Notes under the pieces: generated by a model
The model's input: only the letters and a program-made list of their open reading frames with translations
Databases searched by the model: none
What the model was told of the DNA's origin: nothing
In this document: positions 7,231 through 14,879 of the stretch, piece after piece
Layout: the number at the start of each line of letters is the position of its first letter
Numbering within the stretch: the stretch's first letter is position 1
Assembly: GCF_014395225.1 (NCBI RefSeq)
Contig: NZ_CP060723.1
Location: forward strand, 1,240,001 to 1,304,000
DNA: 64,000 nucleotides
Direction: 5' to 3'
Source: Pedobacter roseus
Lineage (GTDB): Bacteria; Bacteroidota; Bacteroidia; Sphingobacteriales; Sphingobacteriaceae
Made by a program: the position numbers and the translations under genes

Positions 7231-8810
7231 CGTCATTTCGACTGTAGCCTACCAATTTTTCATTGGTTGCGAAACGGAGAAATCTTTGAACCAGGTTTAT
7301 CAGCAACTTTAAAAGATTTCTCGACTTCGCTGCACTTCGCTCGAAATGACGGGAATAGTGTAAATTCCTATTGAAGACAGAATAATAGAGCAATCGTCAT
7401 TTCGACTGTAGTGTGCTGATTTTTCATCGGCAACGGAATGGAGAAATCTTTGAACCAGATTTATCAGCAACTTTAAAAGATTTCTAGACTTCGCTGCGCT
7501 TCGCTCGAAATGACGGAACTATAGGCAATTCGTTTTTAGTTGAATAACTACTAGAAAAATCGTCATTTCGACCGCAGTGGAGAAATCTTTGAACCTGATT
7601 TAGCTCTAGCAACTTTAAAAGATTTCTCCGTTCCGCTATGCTCCAGTCGAAATGATGAAACTACCAGGAATTACCCTTCAAATGAAGATATATTTTAGAG
7701 AATCCTTAATCTTCCCATTCGTTTATAATCTTCGTTAAGTCATCCCAACTCTTATTGAAGTTATCGATTAAAACCTCTTTTTTTGATCTGCTCCAGTTTT
7801 TTAGTTGCTTTTCCCTATCAATGGCCTCTTCTATTGATGTGTAGATCTCATAGTATACACAACGGGTAAGGTTATATTTTGCAGTAAAGGATTTGGGATG
7901 AATTTTATTTTGATGCTCGTAAATACGACTCCTTAAATCAGAAGTTACGCCAATGTATAAAGTTGTTCTTTGATAATAGGTCATGATGTAAATACATCCT
8001 CCGCGTTCCATATTAATAAATTTAAAAAGAAAAATCGTCATTTCGACTGTAGTGTGCCGATTTTTCATCGGCAACGGAATGGAGAAATCTTTGGGCCTGA
8101 TTTAGCTCTAGCAACTTTAAAAGATTTCTCGACTTCGCTGCGCTTCGCTCGAAATGACGGGAATAGTGTAAATTCCTATTGAAGACAGAATAATAGAACA
8201 ATCGTCATTTCGACTGTAGCCTACCAATTTTTCATTGGTTGCGAAACGGAGAAATCTTTGAACCAGGTTTATCAGCAACTTTAAAAGATTTCTCGACTTC
8301 ACTGCGCTTCGCTAGAAATGACGGGAATAATGTAAATTCCTATTGAAGATAAAATAATAGAAAAATCGTCATTTCGACTGTAGCCTACCGATTTTTCATT
8401 GGTTGCGAAACGGAGAAATCTTTGAACCAGGTTTGTCAGCAACTTTAAAAGATTTCTCGACTTCGCTGCGCTTCGCTCGAAATGACGGAACTACATGCAC
8501 TTCGTTTTAGTTGGATAACTACTAGAAAAATCGTCATTTCGACTGTAGTGTGCCGATTTTTCATCGGCAACGGAATGGAGAAATCTTTGAACCAGGTTTA
8601 TCAGCAACTTTAAAAGATTTCTCGACTTCGCTGCGCTCGAAATGACTGGAATAATGTAAATTCCTATTGAAGATAGAATAATAGAACAATCGTCATTATG
8701 ACTGTAGTGTACTAATTTTCATTGGCAGCGAAATGGAGAAATCTTTTAACCTGATTTGTCAGCAACTTTAAAAGATTTCTCGACTTCGCTGCGCTTCGCT
8801 CGAAATGACG
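7231..8810. repeat. Array of eight structured inverted-repeat units
   Basis: Eight units of about 98-124 bp, each bounded by CGTCATTTCGA and a reverse complement near TCGAAATGACG: 7231-7351, 7395-7515, 7561-7658 (short), 8036-8159, 8203-8323, 8367-8487, 8532-8647, 8692-8810. All are in the same orientation. Within a unit there is a small hairpin with loop TTTTC, a long arm pair GAGAAATCTTT / AAAGATTTCTC and a CGCTGCGCTTCGCT tract. Units are joined by two recurring spacer types, one with GTAAATTCCTATTGAAGA and one with TAACTACTAGAAAAAT. A GIY-YIG gene lies between units 3 and 4. The array fills the gap between two convergent genes. Related single units occur at 18512-18648 and, broken, at 28847 and 40064. 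Confidence 0.92.
7706..8011 (-). CDS. GIY-YIG nuclease family protein inside the repeat array
   Basis: 101 residues from the ATG at 8011; a longer frame exists upstream but would translate repeat DNA, so I reject it. The GIY-YIG core is complete: IYIMT...TLYIG at the N-terminus, the Arg helix LRSRIYEH, a YYE strand, and EAIDREKQLKNWSRSKK with the metal-binding Glu. This small single-domain class (UPF0213/YhbQ/URI-like) is a putative DNA endonuclease of unknown target. It is bracketed by repeat units ending at 7658 and starting at 8036, with only about 25-50 bp on each side. This could reflect co-mobility or repeat processing (inference). Confidence 0.9.
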   Translation of the reverse strand: MERGGCIYIMTYYQRTTLYIGVTSDLRSRIYEHQNKIHPKSFTAKYNLTRCVYYEIYTSIEEAIDREKQLKNWSRSKKEVLIDNFNKSWDDLTKIINEWED

Positions 8811-8830
8811 GAACTATGGTGATTAACTTA

Positions 8831-9694
8831 CTACCTCGTCAACACCGCCAATTTCTGCTTAAACAGATCAATGGTTCTGCTCCAGGCCAGTTTTGCGGCA
8901 GCTTCGTTGTAACGAGTGGGCGAGGTATTGTTATTAAACGCATGGTTTACTCCATCGTAGATGTAAATTTTGTAATCGATCTTATTGTCTTTCAGAGCCT
9001 GTTCGTAAGCCGGAATACCAGCGTTAATCCGCTCATCTAAACCACCATAATGCAGCATCACACTGGCTTTAATTTTGGGTACATCAGCAGCATTGGGTTG
9101 TGCGCCATAATAGGCGACCGCGGCTTGCAGTTTTGGGTCGCTAACCGCCAGTTTATTGGCCATTCCGCCGCCCCAGCAAAAACCAACGCAGCCTACTTTG
9201 CCGTTGCCATCTTTACGATTGCGTAGATAATCTAACCCTTTTAAATAATTCTGCAGGTTTTTCTCAGGATCCAACTTACCAATCAGTTCGCGACCTTTAT
9301 CTTCGTCGGCAGGTGTTCCACCTAAAGGAGAAAGTGCATCAACACCAAGGGCAATAAAACCTTCTGCGGCAACACGTTTGGTTACATCAATAATATGTGG
9401 ATTTAAGCCCCTGTTTTCATGGATAACCAATACAGTACCTAAGTTCTTTTTGCCTTTTGGTTTAGCCAGCACCGCTTTTATTTCGCCATCAATACCAGGA
9501 TAGGTAATGTTTTCAACCTCGATATCATCACTGTTAAAATCGGCAGCAGCCGCATAATTATTTTCGAGCATGGGCAAAATGGTCATGGCCAACGCTGTGC
9601 TGCCAGCCAGTACGGCCAGCTTTTTCATAAAATCTTTTCTACTTACCTGACTATGGGTGTACTCATCGTACAGGTTGATTATTTTCTGGTCCAT
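8831..9694 (-). CDS. Dienelactone hydrolase family protein, exported
   Basis: 287 residues. The alpha/beta-hydrolase core contains the dienelactone hydrolase nucleophile elbow GFCWGGG (Cys near residue 170), an acidic residue in the GGLDERI region, and the catalytic His in GVNHAFNNNTSPTRYN. The N-terminus has SRKDFMKKLAVLAGSTALAMTILPML, a Tat-like signal with RK in place of RR, typical of periplasmic DLH proteins. The substrate is unknown; members hydrolyse lactones or esters. It stands alone, convergent with the Ter cassette across the repeat array, and 61 bp downstream of the kinase-like gene on the same strand. Confidence 0.9.
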   Translation of the reverse strand: MDQKIINLYDEYTHSQVSRKDFMKKLAVLAGSTALAMTILPMLENNYAAAADFNSDDIEVENITYPGIDGEIKAVLAKPKGKKNLGTVLVIHENRGLNPHIIDVTKRVAAEGFIALGVDALSPLGGTPADEDKGRELIGKLDPEKNLQNYLKGLDYLRNRKDGNGKVGCVGFCWGGGMANKLAVSDPKLQAAVAYYGAQPNAADVPKIKASVMLHYGGLDERINAGIPAYEQALKDNKIDYKIYIYDGVNHAFNNNTSPTRYNEAAAKLAWSRTIDLFKQKLAVLTR

Positions 9695-9755
9695 CTTACT
9701 GATTTTTATTTAATTACAATATAAAAAAGGCTGCTGATATTTAACCTAGCCTTGC

Positions 9756-10760
9756 CTAAAAGTTACAATAGAGTTCTTCCCATTTTTTAATCAATCCAAC
9801 ACGGTGTTTGGTATATCTGGGCGTTAAAAAAGCATTCGACCAATCATCATAATTATCGTAAAAGAATTTAAGGAAAAAAATATGAAAGGTAATACCCAGG
9901 TAAGGAATGGCCTTTAATTCCTCATTGCTTAACGGCCTGATTTCCTGATAAGCTTTTAAAAATATACCAAAATCCTTTTCGGCCTGCGCTTTAGTGATCA
10001 GATTATTGAGCTGGTGGAAGAAATAATGGTTCAGAAAGGTCATTAAATCATTGATCAGGTAACCTTCACCTGCAAAATCGAAATCGAAAAAAGTAATTTT
10101 TCCCTTTTCATCAAAGTGGAAGTTTTTTGGAAAGAAATCGTAATGACAATAACCATAACTGAACGTTGAAGTATCGAATTCTTCGAACTTTTTAACTACT
10201 TTATCAGCAATGTTGGTCAGGTATTCAAATTCCTCCTGCATTTCAGCAAAATGAGGTTTTAAATCTCGCAAAGGCTCAAATAGAGTCGTTTCAAAACTGA
10301 ATATTGGCCTGGGCTTATTCAGTTTTATTGATGAGGTAGTTTGATGCAATTTGGCAATATCTTGTCCGAGTTGAATGAGGTGTTTATCTTCCAGCTCCAA
10401 AATCACTTTTCCTTCGGCATAAGAAAACAATACGCCGTTTCTTAAACCCTCTGCAGCATTAAACTGTTGGATCTGTTTCCCAAATACATCTGTTATCGGG
10501 TAAGAAACTGAATTTCCATTTGCTTTTAAAATATTGAGCAATTCTACCTCGCCCTCAATTTCGTTCCTTTTTCGGTGTGCATCTCGATAAATCTTGAAAA
10601 TGTATTCCTGGCTGTCGCTTTCGAGAATATAGGTATCACTTACGTTTCTGATGAGTAATCGGCAAGTTGTAGATGGATCTAAATGGTAAGCCTCAATTAA
10701 ATAAGTTTTTAAAGCAGCGGCTGATAAGGTAGAGTACTGGGCAGGGAAAATATGTTGCAT
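9756..10760 (-). CDS. Phosphotransferase enzyme (APH/choline kinase-like) family
   Basis: About 334 residues from the ATG at 10760 (MQHIFPAQYSTLSA). The frame also allows a start at 10814, but a -7-like TATATTTG on the minus strand at 10788-10781 and the usual opening of this family favour 10760. Kinase motifs: catalytic loop YCHYDFFPKNFHF (HxDxxxxN) and metal-binding FFDFDFAGEG. Such proteins resemble homoserine kinase type II and CHK/aminoglycoside kinases; the small-molecule substrate cannot be told from the sequence. It is divergent from the 2OG oxygenase gene, about 110 bp away, and may share its control region. Confidence 0.85.
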   Translation of the reverse strand: MQHIFPAQYSTLSAAALKTYLIEAYHLDPSTTCRLLIRNVSDTYILESDSQEYIFKIYRDAHRKRNEIEGEVELLNILKANGNSVSYPITDVFGKQIQQFNAAEGLRNGVLFSYAEGKVILELEDKHLIQLGQDIAKLHQTTSSIKLNKPRPIFSFETTLFEPLRDLKPHFAEMQEEFEYLTNIADKVVKKFEEFDTSTFSYGYCHYDFFPKNFHFDEKGKITFFDFDFAGEGYLINDLMTFLNHYFFHQLNNLITKAQAEKDFGIFLKAYQEIRPLSNEELKAIPYLGITFHIFFLKFFYDNYDDWSNAFLTPRYTKHRVGLIKKWEELYCNF

Positions 10761-10780
10761 GGGATGGGCTTTGAGATCTT

Positions 10781-10788
10781 CAAATATA
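10781..10788 (-). promoter_or_regulatory. Possible -7 element for the phosphotransferase gene
   Basis: On the minus strand the sequence reads TATATTTG, a perfect TAnnTTTG. I do not see a clear TTTG at the proper upstream distance, so the call is weak. It lies inside the longest possible frame and argues for the downstream start at 10760. Confidence 0.35.
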
Positions 10789-10870
10789 AATTTTCGAAAC
10801 GACATCTTAACCATTAATTAAGACTACCTTACCAACCTTAGGCATACTGTTTTAAGATTAAACCAATCTG

Positions 10871-11464
10871 TTGGAAAAAATATTTGATTGCCTGATCGAT
10901 AGTTTTATCGAAGATAAAGTTGGTGTTACAGAGGGATTTTTAAGTGCCTCTTTATCCGCTCACCTGAAAGATAACCTGATTGCCTTATTTGAAAACAAGA
11001 AACTTGTAAATGCAGGGGTGGGCAATGATATGCTTGTTAACCAGGATAAACTGATCAGGAGCGATGTAATTTACTGGCTGGATAGAAAGCATGATAACCA
11101 ATACGAAAATGATTTTTTCGATCTGATGAACAGATTTGTGGCTTATCTGAATCGTACCTGCTATACCGGCATCACTGGTTACGAATTTCACTATGCCCTT
11201 TACGAACCGGGTACTTTTTATAAAAAACACATCGATCAGTTCCAGCATAACGGGAGCAGACAATACTCGATGATTATGTATTTAAATGCCGGTTGGAAAA
11301 TAGAAGATGGAGGAGAGTTGCGCATTTATCATGCTGATGAAGAACAGAATATCTCGCCTAACAGCGGTAAAAGTGTTTTCTTTAAAAGTTCTGATTTAGC
11401 GCACGAGGTGTTGCTCACCAATAAACAGCGAATGAGCATTACGGGTTGGTTAAAAATCAATTAA
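10871..11464 (+). CDS. 2OG-Fe(II) oxygenase (SM-20/prolyl 4-hydroxylase-like)
   Basis: 197 residues, apparently starting at a TTG codon (MEKIFDCLID...); an in-frame stop lies only a few codons upstream, so no ATG start is available nearby. The iron-binding triad is present: HIDQF near residue 118, the distal His in SSDLAHEVLL, and the 2-oxoglutarate Arg in KQRMSITGWL. A YSMIMYLN strand and a GGELRIY turn complete the P4Hc core. The likely reaction is Fe(II)/2-oxoglutarate hydroxylation of a protein or small molecule. It is divergent from the kinase-like gene and ends 3 bp before the convergent LytTR gene. Confidence 0.88.
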   Translation: MEKIFDCLIDSFIEDKVGVTEGFLSASLSAHLKDNLIALFENKKLVNAGVGNDMLVNQDKLIRSDVIYWLDRKHDNQYENDFFDLMNRFVAYLNRTCYTGITGYEFHYALYEPGTFYKKHIDQFQHNGSRQYSMIMYLNAGWKIEDGGELRIYHADEEQNISPNSGKSVFFKSSDLAHEVLLTNKQRMSITGWLKIN

Positions 11465-11467
11465 AGG

Positions 11468-12193
11468 CTAATCTTCAATATTCAGTAGCTGTTTAATAAT
11501 GCCCTTAAAATTTTTACCAATAGGCACCTGCTGACCGTTTTTAAGCACGATGGTATTGCCCTCAAGGTAATCAACATATCTTTTGTTTAGGATAAAAGAT
11601 TTGTGGATGCGGATAAAATCGGCTGACAGTTGTTCTTCAAAACTAGCCAGCGTTCGTGGAGTGAGCAAAAAATCATGGCCTTTCCAAACCTTTACATAAT
11701 TACCCAGGCTTTCCAAAAACTGTATTTCTTCTGTTTTGATCAAAATATGCTTTTTATCTACTTTGAGTGAAATCTGTGCTTCACTTTTAGATATTGTTTT
11801 TTCGATATTGGCGACCCCTAAATTCTGTTTTTTAAGCTGGTAGAGCTCTAATGCACGGTTAACAGCTTTCAAAAAGCGATCGAGTCTGAAGGGTTTTAAA
11901 AGGTAATCGCAAACGGCAAGATCGAAACTCTCTAAGGCATATTCTTCGTAAGCAGAAGTAATAATAACCAGAGGTTTATGCTGTAAGGTTCTTAAAAAAT
12001 CAAGTCCATTTAGTTTTGGCATCCTAATGTCGAGAAAAATCAGGTCTACCTGTTGTTTGTTCAAAAAATCCAATGCTTCTGTCGCGCGGTAACAATGCCC
12101 GGTTATGTTAATAAAAGGAATATCCTTTGCATATTCGGTTATTACACCATGGGCAAGTGGTTCGTCATCTACAATTAAGCAACGTAAGCTCAT
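11468..12193 (-). CDS. LytTR family response regulator
   Basis: 241 residues. The N-terminal receiver has the acidic start LIVDDEPLA, the phospho-acceptor LIFLDIRMPKLNG (Asp near 54), a T/S switch in IITSAYEEYA and LLKPF. The C-terminal half is a LytTR DNA-binding domain (HILIKTEEIQFLESLGNYVKVW ... FIRIHKSFILNKRYVDYLE ... VPIGKNFK). It is translated with the histidine kinase: the kinase stop and this ATG overlap by 4 bp. Target genes are not given by the sequence. The divergent ABC transporter pair beyond the kinase gene is the obvious candidate. Confidence 0.95.
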   Translation of the reverse strand: MSLRCLIVDDEPLAHGVITEYAKDIPFINITGHCYRATEALDFLNKQQVDLIFLDIRMPKLNGLDFLRTLQHKPLVIITSAYEEYALESFDLAVCDYLLKPFRLDRFLKAVNRALELYQLKKQNLGVANIEKTISKSEAQISLKVDKKHILIKTEEIQFLESLGNYVKVWKGHDFLLTPRTLASFEEQLSADFIRIHKSFILNKRYVDYLEGNTIVLKNGQQVPIGKNFKGIIKQLLNIED

Positions 12194-13686
12194 TTTAGCT
12201 GGAGTTTAAGTTCTGCCTTAAAGATATTACCAATTGTGGTGATATGCAATGTGTAACGGCTCGGGTAAAGCAATTCGAGCCTTTTTCTCAGATTATCGAG
12301 GCCGATTCCTTTAGTTTTGTGTATTTCTTCGGAATCGAAGGAGTTTTCACAACTGAAAATGAGTTCGGTATTATTGCTATTTAGTGAAAGCTTTAACGTT
12401 GCGGCATCTTCAGCAGGTTCTATGCCATGTTTAAAGGCATTTTCGATAAAAACGATGAGCAGGAGCGGGGCGATATCAATCTGATCATTTCCGACTTGTT
12501 TATCAAACTCAAAATGCAGCGTTTTTCGTAAACGGATCTGTTGCAATTGGATATAATCTTCAATGTAATCCAGTTCCTGCGAAAGTTTAACTGTTTTTTC
12601 CTGCCCTTTGTAAATGGTGTAGCGCATCAGTTCAGATAATTGCAGGATGCTTTCAGGCGTTTTATCCGATTTTTGGAGACTTAAAGCGTAAAGATTATTG
12701 AGGGTATTGAAGAAAAAATGCGGATTGAGCTGTTGTTTTAATAAATCGAGTTCACTTTGTGATTTTTCTTTTTCCAGTGCTAAAATTCTATTGTTCTGCT
12801 TTCCCCATTGCAGTGCCAAAACCACGGGTAAACTGATCAGCATAATGGCAAAGGCCCCAAAAGCATTTTCAAGCTCGAAAGGATTAGCCACAAATATGCT
12901 GCGGCCAAATACGGTATTAATAGGTAGCGATATTAATATTTGCGCCAATAATGGATAAAGAATGGCAATGATGGCCGAAAGTGTTAAGAGGTACATCAAC
13001 AATCCCCTTTCTTTCAAGATTTTAGACACTAAAAACCGGCTGTTGATGAAGAAAAGCAGGTATCCGCAAAGGTACATGATCAGGAACTGCGAAAAGAAAG
13101 CCAGAAAAGTTCCGAAATTGTGCAATAGCATTTTGAAATCGAACTCAAAACCCACCAAGCGGAAGCCTTTTCTTTGATAAATAGGGTTTTCCAAACTCGA
13201 AACTGCCATTACTGAAATGGTTGCAGCCAATAATATAATGGTAATGAGTACTGCATTCTCCAGGCCGATTTTCTTAATCCATTTAATATGCTGCACCTTC
13301 TTCTGGTAATATTGATTGGCAATCAACATTATTTCGAGGGTTGTTGCTGCCAAAGCTGTTGAAATAAAAACAGTATGGTCAAGCTTCGCAATTTGCAGGT
13401 AAAATGCAACATCAGTAAAAAGCGGGAGCAGGATGAAGAAGCAAGTACACCAGTGGGCAATGTATCGATTTCGAATGAGTATGTTTTTTAGTCTGACCTT
13501 AAGAAAAGAAAAAACAAGTACAGGGAGCAAACAAAAACCCAAAGCCAAAATGCAGCTGGTATAGTTAAGCCAAATTTTGCTGGTTAAGTTGTAAGTATTA
13601 AATATAGCTATCCACAACAAAAGGCCAACATTTAGTAAGAAATCCTGGTATTTATAACTGAAGTTTAAGCTTTTGGTGTTGAGCAT
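12190..13686 (-). CDS. LytS-type sensor histidine kinase
   Basis: 498 residues. Residues 1-300 hold about eight hydrophobic membrane segments without a recognisable sensor fold. A short coiled coil (LALEKEKSQSELDLLKQQ) leads to the His_kinase domain: LNPHFFFNTLNNLYALS with the phospho-acceptor His, then the N box LLIVFIENAFKHGI and the G box GIGLDNLRKRLELLYP of the HATPase region. This is the standard partner of LytTR regulators in Bacteroidetes. Its stop overlaps the regulator start by 4 bp. The intergenic region ahead of it holds two hairpins and separates it from the divergent ABC operon. Confidence 0.93.
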   Translation of the reverse strand: MLNTKSLNFSYKYQDFLLNVGLLLWIAIFNTYNLTSKIWLNYTSCILALGFCLLPVLVFSFLKVRLKNILIRNRYIAHWCTCFFILLPLFTDVAFYLQIAKLDHTVFISTALAATTLEIMLIANQYYQKKVQHIKWIKKIGLENAVLITIILLAATISVMAVSSLENPIYQRKGFRLVGFEFDFKMLLHNFGTFLAFFSQFLIMYLCGYLLFFINSRFLVSKILKERGLLMYLLTLSAIIAILYPLLAQILISLPINTVFGRSIFVANPFELENAFGAFAIMLISLPVVLALQWGKQNNRILALEKEKSQSELDLLKQQLNPHFFFNTLNNLYALSLQKSDKTPESILQLSELMRYTIYKGQEKTVKLSQELDYIEDYIQLQQIRLRKTLHFEFDKQVGNDQIDIAPLLLIVFIENAFKHGIEPAEDAATLKLSLNSNNTELIFSCENSFDSEEIHKTKGIGLDNLRKRLELLYPSRYTLHITTIGNIFKAELKLQLK

Positions 13687-13731
13687 TTCTTTGTTTTAAT
13701 CTTCTGTCACTGTGGTCTGGTTTGCGTCCCC

Positions 13732-13791
13732 GTGGTCTGTGTCCCACAGACCACTTTTCCCATCGCCATGGTTCGAGTCTCCACGAACCAT
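13732..13791. repeat. Two adjacent hairpins with related loops
   Basis: Hairpin 1 at 13732-13754 pairs GTGGTCTGTG with CACAGACCAC; hairpin 2 at 13768-13791 pairs ATGGTTCG with CGAACCAT. The stems differ but the loops are alike (tGTCCCA and aGTCTCCA). A third relative of stem 1 (GTGGTCTGG) lies just before, at about 13712. They sit in the 294-bp region between the divergent kinase and ABC genes. No other feature is seen in this gap. They could be a REP-like element or act on transcription. Confidence 0.8.
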
Positions 13792-13979
13792 TTTTATTGT
13801 TTTAAAATTAAGAAACTTTGCAGGTTCCTTAAAATATAGATGATGAAAGGCCTGTTTTTCATGACGAAAGGAATATCAGGTTATTTTTTCCTTTCATCAT
13901 CATTTCAGCTTCCTTCGTCACTTAAATTTAACAGATCGGTTTAATCGCTATAATTTGCTTCCATCTTATTTAAAATAAA

Positions 13980-14879
13980 ATGGTACGGCTTAAAATACAG
14001 CAACTTACTAAATCTTATCAAAACGGGGTAAAGGCCCTGAATGATGTTAATTTGAACATTGCCAACGGCATGTTTGGCTTATTGGGACCAAATGGCGCGG
14101 GTAAATCATCGTTGATGCGCACACTCGCTACTTTGCAACTGCCGGATGCGGGACAGATCCATTTTGATGGAAATGATGTACTGCAAAATCCTCAGGAAAT
14201 GCGGAATAAGTTGGGTTATTTACCACAGGATTTTGGTGTTTATCCTAAAGTTTCAGCTTTTGATCTCTTAAACCACCTGGCGGTTTTAAAAGGTCTGCAA
14301 AATAAGAACGAGAGAAAAGAGCAGGTGCTTTCCCTCTTGCAACAAACAAATTTATTTGAAGTAAGGAAAAGATCAGTCAGTACTTTTTCTGGTGGCATGC
14401 GACAGCGTTTTGGCATTGCGCAGGCTTTATTGGGCAATCCACAGCTCATCATAGTCGACGAGCCGACAGCTGGCCTCGATCCACAGGAGCGTAACCGTTT
14501 TCATGATTTGTTAAGTGAGATAGGAGAAGACCGCGTAGTAATTCTATCCACCCATATCGTAGAAGATGTGAACGACCTTTGCCCCGAAATGGCTGTGATG
14601 GCAGGTGGTAAACTGATTTTACAGGGTAAACCTACTGAATTAACCCAAAATTTAAATGGTAAAATCTGGCGTAAAGTAATTGATAAGGTAGATTTAATTT
14701 CCTATTCGTCGGCATTTAATGTGATCTCTACCAGAATTATTTCATGGAAATTACATGTATTTGTACTTGCAGAACAACTTCCGGCGGCGGGTTTCGAACC
14801 GGTGTACCCCAGTTTAGAAGATGTTTATTTCTCTTCATTATTTGGTTCTGCCAATCAAAATCTGGAGGCAAAGCTATGA
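13980..14879 (+). CDS. ABC transporter ATP-binding protein
   Basis: 299 residues. All ABC ATPase motifs are present: Walker A GLLGPNGAGKSSLMRTL near residue 32, Q loop LGYLPQDFGVYP, signature TFSGGMRQRFGIAQAL, Walker B LIIVDEPTAGLDP and switch His STHIVEDV. A C-terminal extension of about 90 residues is typical for CcmA-type ATPases with ABC-2 permeases. Its stop overlaps the permease start (ATGA at 14876-14879), so both are translated together. Divergent from the LytS/LytTR pair. Confidence 0.95.
   Translation: MVRLKIQQLTKSYQNGVKALNDVNLNIANGMFGLLGPNGAGKSSLMRTLATLQLPDAGQIHFDGNDVLQNPQEMRNKLGYLPQDFGVYPKVSAFDLLNHLAVLKGLQNKNERKEQVLSLLQQTNLFEVRKRSVSTFSGGMRQRFGIAQALLGNPQLIIVDEPTAGLDPQERNRFHDLLSEIGEDRVVILSTHIVEDVNDLCPEMAVMAGGKLILQGKPTELTQNLNGKIWRKVIDKVDLISYSSAFNVISTRIISWKLHVFVLAEQLPAAGFEPVYPSLEDVYFSSLFGSANQNLEAKL

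Noticed and set aside
7231..8810. CRISPR array
   Set aside because: Units are about 120 bp with conserved spacers of only two types and internal inverted arms; no short repeats with unique spacers and no cas genes.
8756..9040. Open frame overlapping the DLH gene and the last repeat unit
   Set aside because: It translates repeat sequence and then the antisense of a conserved gene.
14744..14875. Earlier start for the permease-peptidase
   Set aside because: It lies inside the ATPase gene; the ATGA overlap at 14876 is the usual layout.
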